DNA of 64,000 nucleotides, taken from positions 124,001 to 188,000 of the forward strand of contig JADJZR010000028.1 of NCBI GenBank assembly GCA_016715645.1. The letters are read 5' to 3'. Both the position numbers and the translations under genes were made by a program. The first letter of the stretch is position 1. Each line of letters begins with the position of its first letter. The DNA is from Elusimicrobiota bacterium (GTDB taxonomy: Bacteria > Elusimicrobiota > Elusimicrobia > FEN-1173). This document shows positions 8,876-17,412 of the stretch, piece after piece. The notes under the pieces are model-generated. The model was not told where the DNA came from, did no database searches, and saw only the letters and a program-made list of their open reading frames with translations.

Positions 8876-9288
8876 TGGGATCCAGCGATTCCAATTCCGA
8901 GGGGCTCATCACGGGGATCAACGTAACGCCGTTGGTGGACGTGGTGTTGGTGTTGTTGATCATTTTCATGGCCACCGCCCCCTTAATCGTAAAAAAAGCC
9001 ATCACCGTGAACGTGCCCCGGGCGGCCACGGGCGAACGGGCGTCGGCTTCGTTGCAGGTGACGGTCACGGCGGACCAAAAGATTTACCTGGAAAAATCAC
9101 TTTTTGACCGAGCGGGTTTAGCTCAGGAACTGACCCTTCGCCAGCGGCTGGAACCCGATTTGCGTTTAACTCTCACCGCGGAAGAGGGCCTTCCTTACGG
9201 CGTGGTTATGCAGGTGCTGGACACAATTCGCGGCGCCGGTGTCAAACGGGTGGCTTTGGAAGTGCGCCCACTGCCGCCGAGCAAGTAA
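8875..9288 (+). CDS. ExbD/TolR-family protein
   Basis: The 137-residue protein has a single N-terminal membrane helix (about 20-40) with the conserved proton-pathway aspartate (Asp22 in NVTPLVDVVLVLL) and a periplasmic domain ending in the typical hydrophobic/proline segment. Its ATG overlaps the exbB stop by one base. It is the partner of the upstream channel subunit. Confidence 0.9.
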   Translation: MGSSDSNSEGLITGINVTPLVDVVLVLLIIFMATAPLIVKKAITVNVPRAATGERASASLQVTVTADQKIYLEKSLFDRAGLAQELTLRQRLEPDLRLTLTAEEGLPYGVVMQVLDTIRGAGVKRVALEVRPLPPSK

Positions 9289-9374
9289 CCGGCGTTGTTC
9301 GTTTGGATGGGCCGGTCGGCCTTGGGTGATCGTCCGTGATCCCACGGCAACGTCCTGCCTAAAGGAGGGGCACC

Positions 9375-10130
9375 GTGGCTATTTTTCGAGAAACGCCCCC
9401 ATTTCGATTAGGTCTGGAACTGTCGATCCTCATACACAGTGCGTTGTTCCTCACCTTGTCCCATGCGCCGCAGGGGGTCCTTGATTTTTCTCCGCAATGG
9501 GCTCGCCGAGACCCCCTGGAAGTGGACCTCACGCGGCCTTTTCGGCTCACCTCGGACCCACGCAAGGCTTTCCGTTCGTCCAACCCCGGCACCGGCGCTC
9601 CTCGGGTGGATAAGCCCACCCCGGAACCGTTTAAGGCTGGCGGTGGAGTCGCCGCGAAAGGTGTGGACTGGACGTTGCCCACTCCGGGCACAAAAATTTT
9701 TGAAACCCCCACGGACATCGGCAACCCCCTTGCCAAATCGACGGCGCCCTCCACAGGAACCGGCACCGCGGAAGGGGAAAGCCGTGGGCTGGGCGGTTTG
9801 GGCACCGGGGGCGATGGCGAGGTGGACTGGATCTACTTGACCGAAATTCCGAGATTGTTAAATCGAGATGAGCTAGTGAACAACGTGCTCCGGTTTTACC
9901 CAAAGGCCGAACGGTTGGCTGGTCGGGAAGGACGGGTGGTGGCCCAGGTCCACTTAAACCGTGACGGGGCCGTGTCGGGCGTGGATATTGAAAGTTCGGC
10001 CGGACTCCTTTTTGATGAGGCGGCAAAAAATGTTCTTTCCCTGGCTCGGTTTAGCCCGGCGCGCGCCGGAGACCGCCCTGTGGCCGTTAAATTTTCCTAC
10101 CCCATCGATTTCCATTTAACGCAAGAGTGA
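9375..10130 (+). CDS. TonB-like energy transducer
   Basis: The 251-residue protein starts at GTG 9375 with AAGGAGG at 9362-9368. It has an N-terminal helix (about 13-32), a long Pro/Gly/Thr-rich periplasmic spacer and a C-terminal TonB domain (about 170-250) with GREGRVVAQVHLNRDGAV and a later LARFSPA segment. It would carry the energy of the ExbB/ExbD channel to an outer-membrane receptor. No TonB-dependent receptor is encoded nearby. An 86-bp gap separates it from exbD. Confidence 0.85.
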   Translation: MAIFRETPPFRLGLELSILIHSALFLTLSHAPQGVLDFSPQWARRDPLEVDLTRPFRLTSDPRKAFRSSNPGTGAPRVDKPTPEPFKAGGGVAAKGVDWTLPTPGTKIFETPTDIGNPLAKSTAPSTGTGTAEGESRGLGGLGTGGDGEVDWIYLTEIPRLLNRDELVNNVLRFYPKAERLAGREGRVVAQVHLNRDGAVSGVDIESSAGLLFDEAAKNVLSLARFSPARAGDRPVAVKFSYPIDFHLTQE

Positions 10131-10182
10131 CTCACCCTTCGCTCCAGAAAGTCTCCCTTCTCCAGAGGGGTCAAGGCTATAG

Positions 10183-10188
10183 TATAAT
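10183..10188 (+). promoter_or_regulatory. Possible -10 element for the parA operon
   Basis: TATAAT lies 10 bp before the ATG at 10199, in the only short gap before the parA operon. No good -35 is visible. If used, the mRNA would be nearly leaderless. Confidence 0.35.
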
Positions 10189-10198
10189 GCCTCCCGTT

Positions 10199-10501
10199 AT
10201 GGTCTCCGCCGCTTTTGATGTGGTTTGTCCCCATTGCCGCGCCCTGTTGACCATCAGTCCCGAGGCGCGGGCGGTGGCCGGGCACAAAGAACCGTTGGCC
10301 CCGAAACCCGTGGCCGATATGGACGAAGCCGTTGAACGGATGAAAAAAGATCCGGACCGTCGGGAAAGTCTTTTTGCCCAATCGGTGGAATCGGAAAAAA
10401 ATAAAGCGGACCGTTTGAAAAAATCGTTTGAAGACCTGCTTCGCCGTACCGGCGATTCCCCCGACAGCGCCCGCCCGGTTCGAGACATGGACCTGGATTA
10501 A
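10199..10501 (+). CDS. Small CxxC protein upstream of parA
   Basis: The product is about 100 residues from ATG 10199; an ATG at 10187 is an alternative. It begins with VVCPHCRALL, a single CxxC that could bind metal as a dimer or be redox active. A charged helical stretch rich in Lys, Glu and Asp follows, probably a coiled coil. Its TAA overlaps the parA ATG by one base, so it belongs to the par operon. I do not recognise the family. Confidence 0.6.
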   Translation: MVSAAFDVVCPHCRALLTISPEARAVAGHKEPLAPKPVADMDEAVERMKKDPDRRESLFAQSVESEKNKADRLKKSFEDLLRRTGDSPDSARPVRDMDLD

Positions 10502-11304
10502 TGGCCCGGGTCATCTCCATCGCTAACCAAAAAGGCGGGGTGGGCAAAACCACCACGGCCATCAATTTGGCCGCGTCTTTGGCCCATTTGGGGCAAGAAA
10601 CGTTGTTGATCGATTTGGATCCCCAAGCGAACCTGACCTCAGGCTTGGGCATCGGCCGCGAGGGATTGACCAAACACATTTTGCATGTGTTGTTGGAAGG
10701 CGCTCCGCTGGAAGAAATTTTGAAAGAAAGCGGCGTGGAATGGCTGGACGTGGCTCCGTCGCATATGGACTTGTACGGCGCCGAGTTGGATTTGGTGAGC
10801 GGTGAAGACCGGGAAAGCCGTTTGTTGTCGGCGCTCAAAAAGTTTCACAAGGTCTACAAATACATTTTCATCGATTGTCCTCCAGCGCTCAATTTGTTGA
10901 CCATCAATGCGCTGGTCGCCTCGGACGCGGTTTTGATTCCCATGCCGTGCGAATACTACGCGTTGGAAGGGTTGTCGATGTTGGTCAACACCATCGAACG
11001 GGTACGGGGCGGGTTGAATCCCCGTTTGGAGCTGGAAGGCGTGTTGGTGACCATGTTCGACGGACGCGCGAACTTGAGTCAACAGGTGTATGCTGAAATC
11101 AAAAAGTTTTTCGGGACAAAGTTGTACAGCACGGCCATCCCGCGCAATATCCGCTTGGCCGAAGCGCCCAGCCACGGTCAGCCCGCGTTGGTGTATGATC
11201 GGCATTCCACGGGAGCGGCGGCGTATTTGGCGTTGGCGCGTGAATTTTTAGAGCGGCGGGGAGAACTGCCGCGATTGCCGGTCACCGAACCGGCCACTGT
11301 TTAG
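10501..11304 (+). CDS. parA: Chromosome-partitioning ATPase ParA/Soj
   Basis: The 267-residue protein has the deviant Walker A motif KGGVGKTT (11-18), the LIDLDPQAN switch and IDCPPAL Walker B. It is a ParA/Soj ATPase that forms nucleoid-bound gradients moved by ParB. Its length and position directly before parB fit the chromosomal pair rather than FlhG/MinD, which would sit beside flhF. It overlaps the CxxC gene by one base and lies 16 bp before parB. Confidence 0.95.
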   Translation: MARVISIANQKGGVGKTTTAINLAASLAHLGQETLLIDLDPQANLTSGLGIGREGLTKHILHVLLEGAPLEEILKESGVEWLDVAPSHMDLYGAELDLVSGEDRESRLLSALKKFHKVYKYIFIDCPPALNLLTINALVASDAVLIPMPCEYYALEGLSMLVNTIERVRGGLNPRLELEGVLVTMFDGRANLSQQVYAEIKKFFGTKLYSTAIPRNIRLAEAPSHGQPALVYDRHSTGAAAYLALAREFLERRGELPRLPVTEPATV

Positions 11305-11320
11305 AGGGAGGAGTCGCCGC

Positions 11321-12214
11321 ATGCAACACAAAGCGTTGGGACGGGGCTTGGAAGCGTTGTTGAAGTCTTCGTCGGCCGCCGCACCGTCGCCGACGGATTC
11401 GTCGGTGGCCAAAATTTCCGTGGAAAAAATTCGGCCCAACCGCTACCAGCCGCGGGTTCGGTTTACGCCGGAATCCCTTCAAGAGTTAGCCGATTCCATT
11501 CAGGTTCACGGGCTGGCCCAGCCGTTGTTGGTGACGCCGTCGGCGGTGCCCGGCGAGTTTGAGCTGGTGGCCGGCGAACGGCGTCTGCGCGCCTCGCGCA
11601 TGGCGGGGTTGGTGGAAGTCCCTTGTGTGGTGCGTACCGTCACCGAACGGGAACGGCACGAACTGTCGTTGGTGGAAAACTTGCAACGAGAAGATTTAAA
11701 CCCCATTGAAGAAGCCGAGTCGGTGCGGCGGTTGATGGGTGAATCCGGTTTGACCCAGGAAGAAGTGGCCCGTCGGTTGGGTAAAAGCCGATCGGCGGTG
11801 GCCAACAAGTTGCGGTTGTTGGACCTTCCTCAAATGTTGCGCAACGCGCTCATTGAAGACTTGATTTCCGAAGGCCATGCCCGGGCCTTGTTGGCGGTCG
11901 CTGATAAATCCTGGCAAGAAGAACTGGGCAAACGGGTGGTTCACGAAAAGTTGACTGTGCGCGAAGTGGAGGCCTTGGCGGGTCAAGCTCCAGCCGAAAA
12001 AGGGGCCGCCACCCCCAGACCGTCCAAAAAGAAAAATCCCGATCTGCGTCACATCGAGGAAGAACTTCAACGGCATTTGGGCCGGCGAGTTGTTATCAAC
12101 AGCCGGGGCAAACACAAAGGCTGGGTCCGCCTGGATTTTTATTCCATTGATGATCTCGACGGGCTTCTCCAACAGTTAAAGGCCGTGAAACCCGCCAAAG
12201 CGGGGGTCGCGTGA
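11321..12214 (+). CDS. parB: Chromosome-partitioning CTPase/DNA-binding protein ParB
   Basis: The 297-residue protein has the N-terminal ParB/Srx domain starting near KIRPNRYQPR, the box-II segment GERRLRASR, the HTH with TQEEVARRLGKSRSAVANK, and a C-terminal dimerisation region. It binds parS and clamps DNA in a CTP-dependent way. A GGGAGGAG SD precedes the ATG. Its stop overlaps the GTG of the lipoprotein gene by 4 bp. Confidence 0.95.
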   Translation: MQHKALGRGLEALLKSSSAAAPSPTDSSVAKISVEKIRPNRYQPRVRFTPESLQELADSIQVHGLAQPLLVTPSAVPGEFELVAGERRLRASRMAGLVEVPCVVRTVTERERHELSLVENLQREDLNPIEEAESVRRLMGESGLTQEEVARRLGKSRSAVANKLRLLDLPQMLRNALIEDLISEGHARALLAVADKSWQEELGKRVVHEKLTVREVEALAGQAPAEKGAATPRPSKKKNPDLRHIEEELQRHLGRRVVINSRGKHKGWVRLDFYSIDDLDGLLQQLKAVKPAKAGVA

Positions 12215-12423
12215 ACCGCTGGATGGCGTGGGGGCTCCTACTGACGGCCGTCGGGTGCCAAAAAGAAAAAGCGCCTCCCCTTCCACCGGACAACGTTGCG
12301 GTTCGTTACGGCCAAGGTTTAGCGGCGGCTCCCGCTCAAGCTCAAGCGGCGGCGGATGAGGCCAACCACGTGATCGCGCAACAACAAGCCTTGATGGAAC
12401 GAGCGGCCCAAGAGGCTCAATAA
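12211..12423 (+). CDS. Small lipoprotein
   Basis: The 70-residue product starts at GTG 12211 in a 4-bp overlap with parB. The signal sequence ends in a lipobox (LLLTAVGC, Cys16). The mature part is short and rich in Ala, Gln and Glu and likely helical. Its stop overlaps the glycosyltransferase start by one base. The function is unknown. Confidence 0.7.
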   Translation: MNRWMAWGLLLTAVGCQKEKAPPLPPDNVAVRYGQGLAAAPAQAQAAADEANHVIAQQQALMERAAQEAQ

Positions 12424-13526
12424 TGAGGGTCTTGCATGTAACCGAAAGCCGGAGTTGGTCGGGGGGGACCGTGCAATTATGGAACCTGGCCACCGGCCTG
12501 GTCAAACGCGGCCATGCCGCCGCTCTGTTTTGTCCGCCCGCCGCCGAAATTTTGCGGCATGTCCCCAACAGTCGCGTGAGCGTCACCGAAAGCCCGTTGC
12601 GGGAAGATTACGATCTTCGGGCCGCTTGGCGGTTAGCGCGGGCCCTGCGCGCTTTCCGAGCCGACATTGTCCATGCCCATCATCCCCGGGCCCACGCCAC
12701 GGCTTTGTTGGCCAACCTATTTATGCCGGTTCCCCGCTTGGTTGTGTCGCGGCGGGTCTCGTTTCGGCTCAAGAAATGGAACCCTTTTAGCCAATGGAAA
12801 TACCGTTCGCGGGCCATCCGAACGTTTGTGGCCGTTTCGGAAGACATCCGCCGGGTGCTGATCGAGGGAGGCGTGTCGCCCGACAAAGTCACGGTGATTC
12901 ACAGCGGAGTCGATGTTCAAAAGTTCGCTCCCCGTTCGCCGGCCGAGCACCTTCGACGGGAGTTGGGGTTGCCGCTGGATCGTCCGGTGGTGGGGAACTT
13001 AACCCATTTCAGCTGGTGGAAAGGTCAAACGGTTTTTTTGGAGGCGGCCAAAAAAGTGTTGGAGGCCGGGGTTAAAGCCCATTTTCTACTTGCCGGCAAA
13101 GACACCGACGGCCCCGAGGCCCGGGCCAAAGTGAAAGACCTGGGGCTTGATTCCCATGTGTCGTTGGCGGGGTTTCGCACGGACGTTCCGGAAATATTGT
13201 CGCTTCTTCGGGTCAGCGTGTTGTCGTCTCTGGCGGGGGAAGGTTTTTCCGGCGTGTTGCGCGAGGCCATGTGCATGGGCGTTCCTGTGGTGGCCACGGA
13301 CGTGGGGGGCAACGCCGAATTGGTCAAAGACGAAAAAACCGGCCGACTGGTTGCTCCGGGCGACCCAGCCGCCTTGGCCACGGCCATCCGCCAAACCTTG
13401 GCCGATCACGCCGAGGCCCAATCCATGGCTCAGTCGGCGCGTGCTTTGGTCACAACGAACTATTCTCTCGACAGTATGGTCGATAAAACCATTTCCCTCT
13501 ACGAACGTCTTCTTGCCGAGAAGTGA
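12423..13526 (+). CDS. GT4-type glycosyltransferase
   Basis: The 367-residue GT-B glycosyltransferase has an N-terminal acceptor domain (VLHVTESRSWSGGTVQLWNL) and a C-terminal nucleotide-sugar domain. The latter contains the E-x7-E motif in EGFSGVLREAMCMGVP (about 275-290) and a DVGGNAELV segment. It probably adds a sugar to a lipid-linked or surface glycan; donor and acceptor are unknown. It is coupled to the lipoprotein upstream and to the exported protein downstream (GTGA overlap). Confidence 0.85.
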   Translation: MRVLHVTESRSWSGGTVQLWNLATGLVKRGHAAALFCPPAAEILRHVPNSRVSVTESPLREDYDLRAAWRLARALRAFRADIVHAHHPRAHATALLANLFMPVPRLVVSRRVSFRLKKWNPFSQWKYRSRAIRTFVAVSEDIRRVLIEGGVSPDKVTVIHSGVDVQKFAPRSPAEHLRRELGLPLDRPVVGNLTHFSWWKGQTVFLEAAKKVLEAGVKAHFLLAGKDTDGPEARAKVKDLGLDSHVSLAGFRTDVPEILSLLRVSVLSSLAGEGFSGVLREAMCMGVPVVATDVGGNAELVKDEKTGRLVAPGDPAALATAIRQTLADHAEAQSMAQSARALVTTNYSLDSMVDKTISLYERLLAEK

Positions 13527-14344
13527 AACCCGTCCTCTTTTTCGCCGTCCTGGCGGCCCTTTCTTGTTCTCTCGCGCAGGGAGGGGAACTGTCGTTGCAA
13601 TGGATCCCCCAAGCTCGAGTTGAATACGAAGGAACCGGTTACCGGGAAGTCCCCAACGGATGGGAACTGAAAGTGAAACCCTGGACCCCGGTGGGCGGAA
13701 TTCGTTGGCGCGAAGACCTGTCCTCCCTTTGGGCGATTCAAACCCAATATTGGATGAACCGCGCCTCGTACGCCCAGGAGTTCGGCAACAGCGCGGGCGG
13801 GGAAAACGATCAAAAGGGCCAAACCAAACTGGCCCTTCACTCTCTGTGGATCGACGCCCGACGGGCCCTGGCCGGATCGTCGGTGGAGGCGGTTTTCGGC
13901 GTCAACGGGGTGCGCCAATCGTTTGACCGAAAAGACATTGTGTTTCGAGGCGTATCCGAGCCCAACACGGCCCATGAGGTGCAGACAGCCCTGGGCGGCC
14001 ACGTGGGCTTTCATGGGCAAGGGCGGGGCCGTCCGGACCACCCTCGCGGCGGACCCTTTTGGGACGGGGAACTGTTGTTGGGGCACTATTTTTGGACACA
14101 CAACACGTTGACCACCGAAGATGGGTCTATTCAGCGGGGGGGCTATTCCTACTCTTTCCGATTGGAAACGGGTTGGGCCCGGGGAAAATCGCGCTGGTCC
14201 TTGGGATACACGCGCCAGCTCTATGAAATTCTTGTCCCGGGCGGGCGACGGGTGACCCCCGGCACCGAGAGCGCCACCGCCAGTTTGCCCATCAACAAAA
14301 CCGATTTGTTCGGTTTTTTCCTTGGTTACACGAGGGTCTACTAA
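13523..14344 (+). CDS. Exported beta-rich protein, possible outer-membrane barrel (copy 1)
   Basis: The 273-residue product starts at GTG 13523 with a signal peptide (cleavage near SLAQGG). The mature part alternates polar and hydrophobic residues with many aromatic strand-end residues and ends in GFFLGYTRVY, whose terminal aromatic resembles a barrel sorting signal. The next gene encodes a similar protein. No family is recognised. Confidence 0.6.
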   Translation: MKPVLFFAVLAALSCSLAQGGELSLQWIPQARVEYEGTGYREVPNGWELKVKPWTPVGGIRWREDLSSLWAIQTQYWMNRASYAQEFGNSAGGENDQKGQTKLALHSLWIDARRALAGSSVEAVFGVNGVRQSFDRKDIVFRGVSEPNTAHEVQTALGGHVGFHGQGRGRPDHPRGGPFWDGELLLGHYFWTHNTLTTEDGSIQRGGYSYSFRLETGWARGKSRWSLGYTRQLYEILVPGGRRVTPGTESATASLPINKTDLFGFFLGYTRVY

Positions 14345-14345
14345 C

Positions 14346-15164
14346 ATGTCCCTTCGGCGACTGCTGACTCTCGTTCTGTTTACAACGGGTACGCTGGCCG
14401 TGGCGGCGGGCGAGTATTCATTGATGGTGGCCCCGACGGCGGACCTGACGTATCGCGGCGAAGGAAAATTGTTGCCCGATCAAGAATACGTGAATCGGTT
14501 TGCGGGGAACACGGCTCCGCTGTACCGCTTGGAGTGGCGTCAAACCGCCCGCGAAAGCGGTTATTGGGGTATCGGGTTGTGGCATACGGGTGTGTTCGGC
14601 GGGGGGACTTACGGGCAAGAAACCGTTTCCAATATTTCCAGCGGCACGTATCAAACGGCCTCGCTCAACGTGGGGTTCACCAACTTTTTTGTCACTTACC
14701 ATCGCCCGTTGGCCCACAGCCCCGTGTCGGCCCAAGTTCATCTGTCCATTGTGCGGGAAATTTTCAAACGTAAAACGTTTAATGTGGACGGAACGTCGGG
14801 CGGAAATCTGGACGACGTTAACGAAATTTCCGCCGAAGGCATCGGGTTCGGGTTGGAAGGCCGTCACGGGCGGACGTTGTACGCCCGGTGGCAAACAGCC
14901 GCCCACTACTACGTCCAACTGTTCGACGCCGAAACGGATGCGTCGGCGGGCTCTATTTTTCAAGCGGAGGGCGGTTTGGGGTGGCGGTTTACAAAACATC
15001 TGGCTCTGGAGTTCGGGGGAGTCTGGCAAGACTGGTTCATTTTGGGCCAAGGCAACCGCCGTTTGCACATGGAAGGGACGGATGGTGCGATTATTTCATA
15101 TAACCGCAACCAAACGCGGCTGGGGGGATTTTTCCTGCGGGTGGAAACACGATTCGATCCGTAA
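14346..15164 (+). CDS. Exported beta-rich protein, possible outer-membrane barrel (copy 2)
   Basis: ATG 14346 is preferred over 14322 because it gives a clean signal peptide (SLRRLLTLVLF, cleavage near AVAAG) and starts just after the stop of copy 1. The 272-residue product resembles copy 1 in length, opening strands (SLMVAPTADLTYRGEG against SLQWIPQARVEYEGTG) and strand-rich composition. The pair probably arose by duplication. It ends at the convergent PilZ-like gene. Confidence 0.6.
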   Translation: MSLRRLLTLVLFTTGTLAVAAGEYSLMVAPTADLTYRGEGKLLPDQEYVNRFAGNTAPLYRLEWRQTARESGYWGIGLWHTGVFGGGTYGQETVSNISSGTYQTASLNVGFTNFFVTYHRPLAHSPVSAQVHLSIVREIFKRKTFNVDGTSGGNLDDVNEISAEGIGFGLEGRHGRTLYARWQTAAHYYVQLFDAETDASAGSIFQAEGGLGWRFTKHLALEFGGVWQDWFILGQGNRRLHMEGTDGAIISYNRNQTRLGGFFLRVETRFDP

Positions 15165-15166
15165 CC

Positions 15167-15187
15167 CCGATCAACGGTTCTGATCGG
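15167..15187. terminator. Bidirectional hairpin between convergent genes
   Basis: A perfect 7-bp stem CCGATCA/TGATCGG with a 7-base loop sits between two convergent genes and overlaps the stop of the - strand gene. No T run follows on either side, so its strength is uncertain. Confidence 0.45.
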
Positions 15188-15698
15188 TCTGGGCGAGCCG
15201 TTGGCGGTTAAGCAGGTAACGAACCAAATGGTCCATTTGGTCTTGGGCCATCATCTCAAACGAAAACAATCCATTCCCTTTCGATTGACACAGGACCAAC
15301 ACCGGGTCGTCGTCATCCGGCGGAATTTGAAACGCCAGTTCCACCCAAGTCCCGGCGGAAGGAAAAAACTCGTTTTCCAAAGCCGTCAATCGGCAATCTT
15401 CGGTGCCCAAGGTGAGGGGTCGAACGGGCCAATCGGGAGTTTCGGTGCGGTCCAGCCGTTTGAGAACGCGATCCAATTTTTCGTCCAACTCGTTGAGCCG
15501 CCGAATCAACGGGGCCAATTCTTCCGACACGCTGACGTGTCCTTCGGGCCGCACTTTCCAAGATCGCGCCACGGCCTTATCCATGATGGTCGAGCGAACT
15601 GCCTCGGCCTCGGCGGTTGTCAAGGATTTCCAGCGAAGGGGCAAATGGCCGTTAACGTGCATGTGCCCCGATCCGGGCGCGGGGTCAAGGGGCCGCAT
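15171..15698 (-). CDS. PilZ-like (atypical, tPilZ-type) protein next to motAB
   Basis: The product is up to 175 residues. It has HLPLRWKSLTTAEAE near the N-terminus, a predicted heptad helix (LIRRLNELDEKLDRVLKRLD) and a beta-rich C-terminal domain (VELAFQIPPDDDDPVLVLC). This layout resembles atypical PilZ proteins with a coiled coil, but the classical RxxxR and DxSxxG c-di-GMP motifs are absent, so ligand binding is doubtful. It starts inside the end of motB (14-bp overlap), which suggests a flagellar-brake-like role. An internal start at 15662 is possible. Confidence 0.4.
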   Translation of the reverse strand: MRPLDPAPGSGHMHVNGHLPLRWKSLTTAEAEAVRSTIMDKAVARSWKVRPEGHVSVSEELAPLIRRLNELDEKLDRVLKRLDRTETPDWPVRPLTLGTEDCRLTALENEFFPSAGTWVELAFQIPPDDDDPVLVLCQSKGNGLFSFEMMAQDQMDHLVRYLLNRQRLAQTDQNR

Positions 15699-16532
15699 GA
15701 GACTTTTCCGTGGGGTTGGGCGCGGGTGAAGACAATTCCTCCGGCGCCACTTGATCGTTTGAAATGAGCGGGTGCCAACTGGCGGGCGCTTCTGCCTTTT
15801 TTTTCATTCCAGACCAAAACGAAGGTTTCTCGTTCAGTATCACAATTTCCACGCGGCGGTTGCGCGAGCGTCCTTCCCGGGTGCTGTTGGGCTGAAGGGG
15901 CTGATGTTCGGCCATGCCGGCCACGGTCAGACGTTGGGGGGCGATGCCGTTGCGTGTGAGGTGATGAAGCACCGCCAATGCCCGGGCTGTGGACAGTTCC
16001 CAGTTCGACGCGAAAAAAACGTTGTGGATGGGCATATCGTCGGTGTGTCCTTCAACCCGCAGTCGTTGCCGCGTTTTTTTGAGCACGTCCACCACCCCGG
16101 GTAACAGAGAGAGGGCTTCCGGTTTAAGAATGTCGGACCCAGGCGCAAAAAAAGCCCGGGTTTGAAGAATCAAGGTCAACCCTTCGGCGTGTCGCTCCAA
16201 CTTAATGGCGTCGCCGGCCGCGGCGCCGCTTTTTTCCAAAGTTTGGGAAATCTTTTTTCGACATCTTTCAGGTTCATGCCCAGGTCGATGATTTCACGGC
16301 CGGTGACGTTTCCTTCTTGAGCAAACATCAGTTCGTTGCTCCCGGCCGAAAAAATCCCCGCGCTAAAGGCCCGATCCACCGCGCCGACAAATTTGTTCAC
16401 TTTCCCCGAATCGGTTTGAGCCGTGGCGTAAAGAACCGTAAAAAAAGCAAACAACAGCGTGATGAAGTCGGCGTACGACACCAACCACCGTTCGTGATTG
16501 ACGTGTTCCGGAATTTTCGGTTTGCGGGCCAT
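15685..16532 (-). CDS. motB: Flagellar stator protein MotB, apparent frameshift
   Basis: The N-terminal part (16532 down to about 16253) has the membrane helix with the proton-channel aspartate region WLVSYADFITLLFAFF and the plug. The C-terminal part, in the -1 frame, has the OmpA-like peptidoglycan-binding domain (RVEGHTDDMPI, RNRRVEIVI). The frames overlap over 16176-16239. Adding one A to the A6 tract (T6 on + strand, 16253-16258) restores a continuous MotB of usual length with a smooth helix across the join. It is either a sequencing error, a true mutation or a slippage site. It overlaps motA by one base. Confidence 0.85.
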
Positions 16533-17311
16533 TATTTTTTATCCAATAGTTTTTGGTCGTGGGGTGATAAATGTCCCTTCAGCCGTTCGCTCATGAGGGC
16601 CGGGTTTTCACCTTGCTGAATGGCCACTAGCCCTTCGAGAATAAGGGCGCGATGGTGGCTGTTGGCTTCCTTATGAACTTTGAGTTTGCCCGAGGCGGGA
16701 AGAAAAACCAAGTTGGCGGCCCCCACTCCGTACACCGTGGCCACAAACGCCACGGCGATGCCTCCTCCCAACGTGGACGGGTCGGCCAAGTTTTCCATCA
16801 CGTGAATCAACCCCAACACGGCGCCGATAATCCCGATGGTGGGGGCGAACCCGCCGGCCGCTTCAAAAAATTTGATGTATTCTTCATCGTGATGTTCTTC
16901 CCTCTCCATTTCCTGTTCCATCAGTTCGCGCAGGGCTTTTTCAGGGATGGCGTCAATGAGGAGCTGAAGGCCTTTGGCCAAAAAGGGGTCTTTGGTTTCC
17001 TGTTGGGATTTTTGAAGCGCCAGCAACCCTTCCCGCCGGCTGATGGTGGCAAACCCCAACAGGGCCTTGGCCACCTCCACCTCATTCGAGTGGGGCCCGA
17101 AAAAAACTGAAATGAGTTTATTGAAGGCGCCTTTGGCCACGTGAGTTGGGAAGCCGATCAAGGTAGCGCCCAGAGTCCCTCCGAAAACGATCAGCGCGGC
17201 CGTGGGCTGGAGGATGGAACTCATATGTCCACCTTCCAACCGTTGACCAAGCAGGATCATCCCGATCCCCACGAGAATTCCCACAATCGATGCCAGATCG
17301 GGTTTCTTCAA
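16532..17311 (-). CDS. motA: Flagellar stator protein MotA
   Basis: The 259-residue protein has four membrane helices (about 8-24, 34-54, 150-172, 185-207) and a cytoplasmic loop carrying the charged torque region (KALRELMEQEMEREEHHDEE). AGGFAPTIGIIGAVLGLIHV is the typical third helix with the conserved proline. It starts at TTG 17311 with AGGAGGG at 17318-17324. With MotB it forms the proton-driven stator. It is preceded by a sigma28-type promoter. Confidence 0.92.
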   Translation of the reverse strand: MKKPDLASIVGILVGIGMILLGQRLEGGHMSSILQPTAALIVFGGTLGATLIGFPTHVAKGAFNKLISVFFGPHSNEVEVAKALLGFATISRREGLLALQKSQQETKDPFLAKGLQLLIDAIPEKALRELMEQEMEREEHHDEEYIKFFEAAGGFAPTIGIIGAVLGLIHVMENLADPSTLGGGIAVAFVATVYGVGAANLVFLPASGKLKVHKEANSHHRALILEGLVAIQQGENPALMSERLKGHLSPHDQKLLDKK

Positions 17312-17347
17312 TGGAAACCCTCCTCTACAGAATAGGCGACAGGGTTG

Positions 17348-17373
17348 TTATCGGAAGATTCAAGAAAATCTTA
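17348..17373 (-). promoter_or_regulatory. sigma28-type promoter for motAB
   Basis: Read on the - strand, TCCGATAA (17348-17355) matches the FliA -10 GCCGATAA at 7 of 8 positions. A TAAG -35-like element lies 14 bases upstream (17370-17373). It is about 37 bp before the motA TTG. Confidence 0.6.
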
Positions 17374-17377
17374 AGCC

Positions 17378-17406
17378 TTGACAGGAATTGGAACGGGGGC
17401 TATATA
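17378..17406 (+). promoter_or_regulatory. sigma70 promoter of the sigma54 activator gene
   Basis: TTGACA (17378-17383), a 17-bp spacer and TATATA (17401-17406) form a near-ideal housekeeping promoter. The expected +1 falls at about 17413, the A of the ATG, so the mRNA would be leaderless. It lies back to back with the motA promoter. Confidence 0.75.
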
Positions 17407-17412
17407 GAGCCC

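Noticed and set aside
10254..10838. 194-residue - strand frame over parA
   Set aside because: Low-complexity antisense frame; the + strand has the CxxC gene and parA.
15685..16239. Stand-alone OmpA-domain gene
   Set aside because: Its only start is a TTG inside the motB reading frame with no SD, and it joins MotB when one base is restored.
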